A DNA stretch of 34,812 nt from Bacteroidota bacterium (GTDB taxonomy: Bacteria > Chlamydiota > Chlamydiia > Chlamydiales > FEN-1388). Both the position numbers and the translations under genes were made by a program. The stretch is from positions 8,620 through 43,431 of the forward strand of contig JABDGV010000008.1 of NCBI GenBank assembly GCA_013285825.1, in the 5' to 3' direction. The notes beneath the pieces were generated by a model. It had not been told where the DNA came from. It was given only the letters and a program-made list of their open reading frames with translations, and did no database searches. The stretch's first letter is position 1; every line of letters starts with the position of its first letter. Shown here piece after piece: positions 32,393 through 34,812 of this stretch.

Positions 32393-32421
32393 TTGACGAT
32401 CTGTGCCACATCTGATACAAT
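32393..32421 (+). promoter_or_regulatory. Strong sigma70-type promoter for the toxin-antitoxin cluster
   Basis: TTGACG (32393-32398), exactly 17 bases, then TACAAT (32416-32421): five of six consensus bases in each box. It lies 22 bases before the antitoxin ATG. A GTTAAC palindrome sits just upstream (32387-32392). Autoregulation by the antitoxin at this site is likely from family knowledge. Confidence 0.65.
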
Positions 32422-32442
32422 CTAGGTAAAAGAGAGTGCTAT

Positions 32443-32673
32443 ATGAGCTCAAAAACACACAGAATCAACGTAACTTTAGATGATGAAGATCTAGACATTA
32501 TTCAAATTCTTTCAAGAAAGCGGAAGGTAAGCATGTCTTCTGTAATTAAAAAAATGGTGCATGAGTGGCTTGAAGATTATGAAGATATGAAGTTAATCCA
32601 TAAGATTGAGGAAAGAGAAAATGAAAAAAATCCTTTAATTTCCCATGAGGCATACTGGGAGATTTCAGAGTGA
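32443..32673 (+). CDS. RelB-type ribbon-helix-helix antitoxin
   Basis: A 76-residue protein. The N-terminal half (RINVTLDDEDLDIIQILSRK, then VSMSSVIKKMVHEWLED) fits a ribbon-helix-helix DNA-binding fold; the charged C-terminal half (KIEERENEKNPLISHEAYW) is the expected toxin-wrapping tail. It should neutralise the toxin encoded next and repress their shared promoter. A GAGAG lies before the ATG. Its TGA overlaps the GTG start of the toxin gene, the usual layout of type II toxin-antitoxin pairs. Confidence 0.85.
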   Translation: MSSKTHRINVTLDDEDLDIIQILSRKRKVSMSSVIKKMVHEWLEDYEDMKLIHKIEERENEKNPLISHEAYWEISE

Positions 32674-32939
32674 CATATAAGATTTTCTATGACCTCGGAT
32701 CTAAAAATAAAGACTATAAAAAAATTCCCCCAGCCATCCGAGAAATTATCCGAAATGCAATTGAAAAGAAATTGATGGTTGATCCCATGAGGTTTGGAAA
32801 GCCTTTGAGATATAGTTTAAAGGGGTATCGAAGATTGAGGGTCGGAGATTATCGGGTGATTTACAAGGTCGACGAGGACAAGGTCATTGTCATCATTGTA
32901 GAGATAGACCATCGCAAAGACATATACGAAGAAGATTAA
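32670..32939 (+). CDS. RelE/ParE-family toxin
   Basis: An 89-residue protein. The C-terminal half has the RelE-superfamily pattern: RFGKPLRYSLKGYRRLRVGDYRVIYKVDEDKVIVIIVEIDHRKDIYE, with the basic RRLRVGDYRVIY strand pair and an HRKDIY end (quoted in parts: RYSLKGYRRLRVGDYRVIY, IDHRKDIY). RelE-type members cut mRNA on the ribosome, ParE-type inhibit gyrase; the HRK-Y tail favours the mRNA interferase side. The start is GTG, overlapping the antitoxin stop by four bases. The HigA-type gene follows after 33 bases. Confidence 0.87.
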   Translation: MTYKIFYDLGSKNKDYKKIPPAIREIIRNAIEKKLMVDPMRFGKPLRYSLKGYRRLRVGDYRVIYKVDEDKVIVIIVEIDHRKDIYEED

Positions 32940-32972
32940 GCTTCGATTTTTCTTATCAAGGAGAAGATTAGT

Positions 32973-33257
32973 ATGCTTCCAAAACACAGACCGCCGACAC
33001 ATCCTGGCGAAATTTTGTTAGAGGAGTTTCTCAGACCTCTCAACCTATCCCAAGAGCAGTTTGCAAAATATCTTGGTGGATCATGGACGCAGCCTAAAGT
33101 AAGTGAAATTATTAATAAGAAGCGTCGTGTAACTGAGGCAATAGCTCTTGACTTTGCTGATGTGTCCGGCACTTCCGCAGAGTTCTGGATGAATTTGCAA
33201 AACAGATATGACCTGTGGTTTGCACGATTAGAACACCGTGACTACTCCCTCGCCTAA
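32973..33257 (+). CDS. higA: HigA-type antitoxin, 3' end altered by IS element
   Basis: A 94-residue helix-turn-helix protein of the HigA/VapI family: the opening PPTHPGEILLEEFLRPL is the family signature, the HTH spans about residues 24-60 (LSQEQFAKYLG...VSEIINKKRRVTEAIAL), and FWMNLQNRYDLW is the conserved end. AAGGAGA stands upstream of the ATG. There is no second HigB-like toxin; the RelE-type toxin lies directly upstream. The last few codons (about DYSLA) and the stop are in DNA that looks like the right end of the IS200/IS605 element, and the stop overlaps the end of tnpB on the other strand, so the original C-terminus was probably replaced. Confidence 0.82.
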   Translation: MLPKHRPPTHPGEILLEEFLRPLNLSQEQFAKYLGGSWTQPKVSEIINKKRRVTEAIALDFADVSGTSAEFWMNLQNRYDLWFARLEHRDYSLA

Positions 33258-33400
33258 AGGCGAAGGCTTCTAGGGCTTAAGCCCAAGCTATCTAGCCCGA
33301 TAGCCAAAATATTCTGTGCTGCATTGAAATCCCTATGTGCACTATATCCACAATGCGTGCATTGATGCTGTCGATGGGAAAGAGATTTCTTTTCCATCTT
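33245..33400 (-). ncRNA. Candidate omega RNA (TnpB guide RNA scaffold)
   Basis: In TnpB systems the guide RNA comes from the 3' part of tnpB and the element right end. Here three compact hairpins follow each other: TCGCC-TAAA-GGCGA (33250-33263), the palindrome GGGCTTAAGCCC (33273-33284), and GCTATC...GATAGC (33287-33304). The guide segment would be the flanking host DNA, that is, the 3' end of the HigA-type gene read on the minus strand. The limits given are approximate. Confidence 0.45.
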
Positions 33401-34390
33401 GCCGCATTGACTGCATGTCGCTGATGTATAGGCAGGATTTACCATTCCAACCTTCCTACCAGCTTCTCCCGCTTTGTAGGCAAGGAATCGGCAAAACTGA
33501 TTCCAACTCGCGTCTGCTATGCTTCTTGAAAGAGAGCTCCCTAAAGGAGATCCTTCCACCATATTTTTAATGTTCAGCTCTTCTACACAAATATATTGAT
33601 ACTCAGCGACAATCTTTTTACTTTGCTTATGGCAAAAATCTTGCCGTTTGTTGCGTATCCGTTCATGAACCTTGGCAACGATCTTTCCCTGTTTTCTTCG
33701 TCCAGGAGTTCTTTTCTCAAATTTTGAAAGCTTTCGCTGTGCTTTTGCAAGTGCTTTTTCTTCTTGTTTGAGAAAGCGTGGATTTTCTACCACTGTTCCA
33801 TCGCTTAAGTGGGCCCAATGCTCAATTCCCATGTCGATTCCAACAGATTTCTCATTGGGTACAAGCAATTGAGCTTCCTGCTCAACAGAAAGACTTGCAT
33901 ACCATTTACCAGAAGGGTCTCGTCTGAGAGTGCACGTTTTAATTGCGCCAAAGATTGGCCGATGCTGCTTCATCCGAATGGGACCAATTTTTGAAAGCTT
34001 CAGTTCAGAGCCAACAACTTCAAATCCACTTTGGGGATAGGTGAAGCTGTCATATCGATCATATCCTCGAAATCGAGGAAATCCTGGTTTTTCTCCGCCT
34101 TTTGAACAACGCCTAAAAAAGGCCTCAAATGCACGGTCTAATCGAACGACGACATCTTGTAATACTTGTGAATGTACTTTAGTTAAGCTTGGTCTTTCCT
34201 CCTTTAACAAAGGAAGGAACATGAGTTGTTGGTACTTGGATAACGAAATCTCGAGCTCTTCGTAGGCAAGTATTCTCTGCTCTAAGAAAAGGTTGTAGAG
34301 CCATCGGCATTCATCAAGCATTTCTTGCAATGCAGATTTTTGCTTCTTTGTAAGCTTCAACCAATATTTATAGCTCTTCCGAACAATCAT
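33254..34390 (-). CDS. tnpB: TnpB RNA-guided nuclease of IS200/IS605 element
   Basis: A complete 378-residue TnpB (OrfB). The split RuvC nuclease residues are all present: D186 (VGIDMGIEH), E270 (ICVEELNI) and D354 (HRDFNAAQNI). The zinc ribbon has C326, C329, C344 and C347 (TCSQCG, QCTHCG). The N-terminal part (WLYNLFLEQR, KPGFPRFRG) is standard. TnpB proteins cut DNA guided by omega RNA, promoting retention of the element, and are ancestral to Cas12. No disabling change is visible. The last codons lie in the hairpin region and overlap the HigA stop by two bases. Confidence 0.95.
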   Translation of the reverse strand: MIVRKSYKYWLKLTKKQKSALQEMLDECRWLYNLFLEQRILAYEELEISLSKYQQLMFLPLLKEERPSLTKVHSQVLQDVVVRLDRAFEAFFRRCSKGGEKPGFPRFRGYDRYDSFTYPQSGFEVVGSELKLSKIGPIRMKQHRPIFGAIKTCTLRRDPSGKWYASLSVEQEAQLLVPNEKSVGIDMGIEHWAHLSDGTVVENPRFLKQEEKALAKAQRKLSKFEKRTPGRRKQGKIVAKVHERIRNKRQDFCHKQSKKIVAEYQYICVEELNIKNMVEGSPLGSSLSRSIADASWNQFCRFLAYKAGEAGRKVGMVNPAYTSATCSQCGKMEKKSLSHRQHQCTHCGYSAHRDFNAAQNILAIGLDSLGLSPRSLRL

Positions 34391-34413
34391 GAGAATTTGA
34401 TAGCATTTGGCCT

Positions 34414-34812
34414 ATGGAAAAGTCAAACAATTTTCGACGCGGTAGAAACTGTGTATTTCTACTGCATGCACATTTGGTCTTTGTTACAAAATATCGAAAA
34501 AATGTTTTTACTAAGGAAGTCCTTAGTTCTCTTAAAGACATTTTTGAAAGTGTTTGTACTGATTTTGGCGCAAAATTAGTTGAAGTGAATGGAGAAAATG
34601 ATCACGTCCATCTTCTCATCACCTATCCTCCAACTATTGCCTTGAGTAAATTGGTTAACTCTTTAAAAGGGGTTTCTTCCAGAATGATACGAAAAGCGAA
34701 CTTTCCGATCGTGGCTCAAGCCTTGTGGGGAAATAGTCTATGGTCTCCAAGCTATTTTGCAAGCAGCTGCGGTGGAGCGCCACTTGAAATCATCAGGGAA
34801 TATATTGAACAA
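34414..34812 (+). CDS. tnpA: TnpA Y1 transposase (HUH), 3' end outside window
   Basis: An open frame of 133 codons from ATG 34414 to the window edge without a stop. The HUH metal-binding motif is H64-V-H66 (NDHVHLL) and the catalytic tyrosine is Y130 (EIIREYIEQ). LHAHLVFVTKYRKNVF is the usual N-terminal strand and WSPSYFASSCG another family block. TnpA excises and inserts the element as single-stranded DNA. The visible part covers almost all of a typical 140-155-residue protein. It is divergent from tnpB. Confidence 0.93.
   Translation, partial: MEKSNNFRRGRNCVFLLHAHLVFVTKYRKNVFTKEVLSSLKDIFESVCTDFGAKLVEVNGENDHVHLLITYPPTIALSKLVNSLKGVSSRMIRKANFPIVAQALWGNSLWSPSYFASSCGGAPLEIIREYIEQ

Larger units (their letters stand above)
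33245..34812. mobile_element. IS200/IS605-family element, left end outside window
   Basis: Divergent tnpA (plus, cut by the window edge) and tnpB (minus), 23 bases apart, the IS605/IS608 arrangement. The tnpB 3' side is the right end of the element and falls near 33245 next to the HigA-type gene; the left end lies beyond 34812. These elements lack terminal inverted repeats and use subterminal hairpins, several of which are visible at 33250-33304. The exact boundary cannot be fixed without an empty site for comparison. Confidence 0.85.

Noticed and set aside
33672..33994. Plus-strand open frames inside tnpB
   Set aside because: They are antisense shadows of tnpB, without ribosome-binding sites or recognisable sequence.

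Overview
The window most likely comes from a member of the Chlamydiae, probably an environmental (amoeba-associated) lineage rather than a Chlamydia pathogen. The gene content and order recall known chlamydial neighbourhoods: ptsH-ptsI and tsaB-rpsU-dnaJ close together, and cysS, lysS and an aas-like gene close together. This rests on remembered gene orders, not on a search. DNA is moderately AT-rich, Shine-Dalgarno signals are often weak, and GTG starts are common.

Layout. 1-7243 (minus): a TPR protein running off the left edge, a DoxX-family membrane protein, a sodium:alanine-type symporter, a small winged-helix protein, cysS, and a large PlsC-ACP-AMP-ligase fusion; the fusion gene, cysS and the winged-helix gene look co-transcribed. 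7375-9444 (plus): a 689-residue protein not obvious at first sight, whose C-terminal third matches the catalytic layout of YopJ-family (C55) acetyltransferases. 9504-12869 (minus): lysS and rimO, separated by an inverted repeat built from 8-bp tandem units. 12919-13611 (plus): an unknown basic protein.

13651-26156 (minus): the most striking part, about 12.5 kb. It is a head-to-tail array of four large paralogs of unknown function. Each has the same N-terminal module of about 40 residues, a long charged low-complexity linker, and one or two copies of a helical domain of about 500 residues (six domain copies in all). Two of the genes share a promoter-leader sequence.

26304-32379 (plus): a compact housekeeping run with overlapping genes: ptsH, ptsI, dgt-like, tsaB, rpsU, dnaJ and a threonine-aldolase-like gene. 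32443-33257 (plus): a RelB-RelE-type toxin-antitoxin pair with a near-consensus promoter, followed by a HigA-type antitoxin. 33254-34812: an IS200/IS605-type element with a complete tnpB (minus) and a tnpA (plus) cut by the right edge; its right end abuts the last codons of the HigA gene.

The accessory story is the four-paralog array together with the YopJ-like protein. Both look like candidate host-interaction (type III effector) genes placed among conserved housekeeping blocks, but secretion is inferred, not shown. There is no gene-free stretch longer than 300 bases; the longest is 11088-11375, which holds the inverted repeat. No rRNA, tRNA or CRISPR array was seen.
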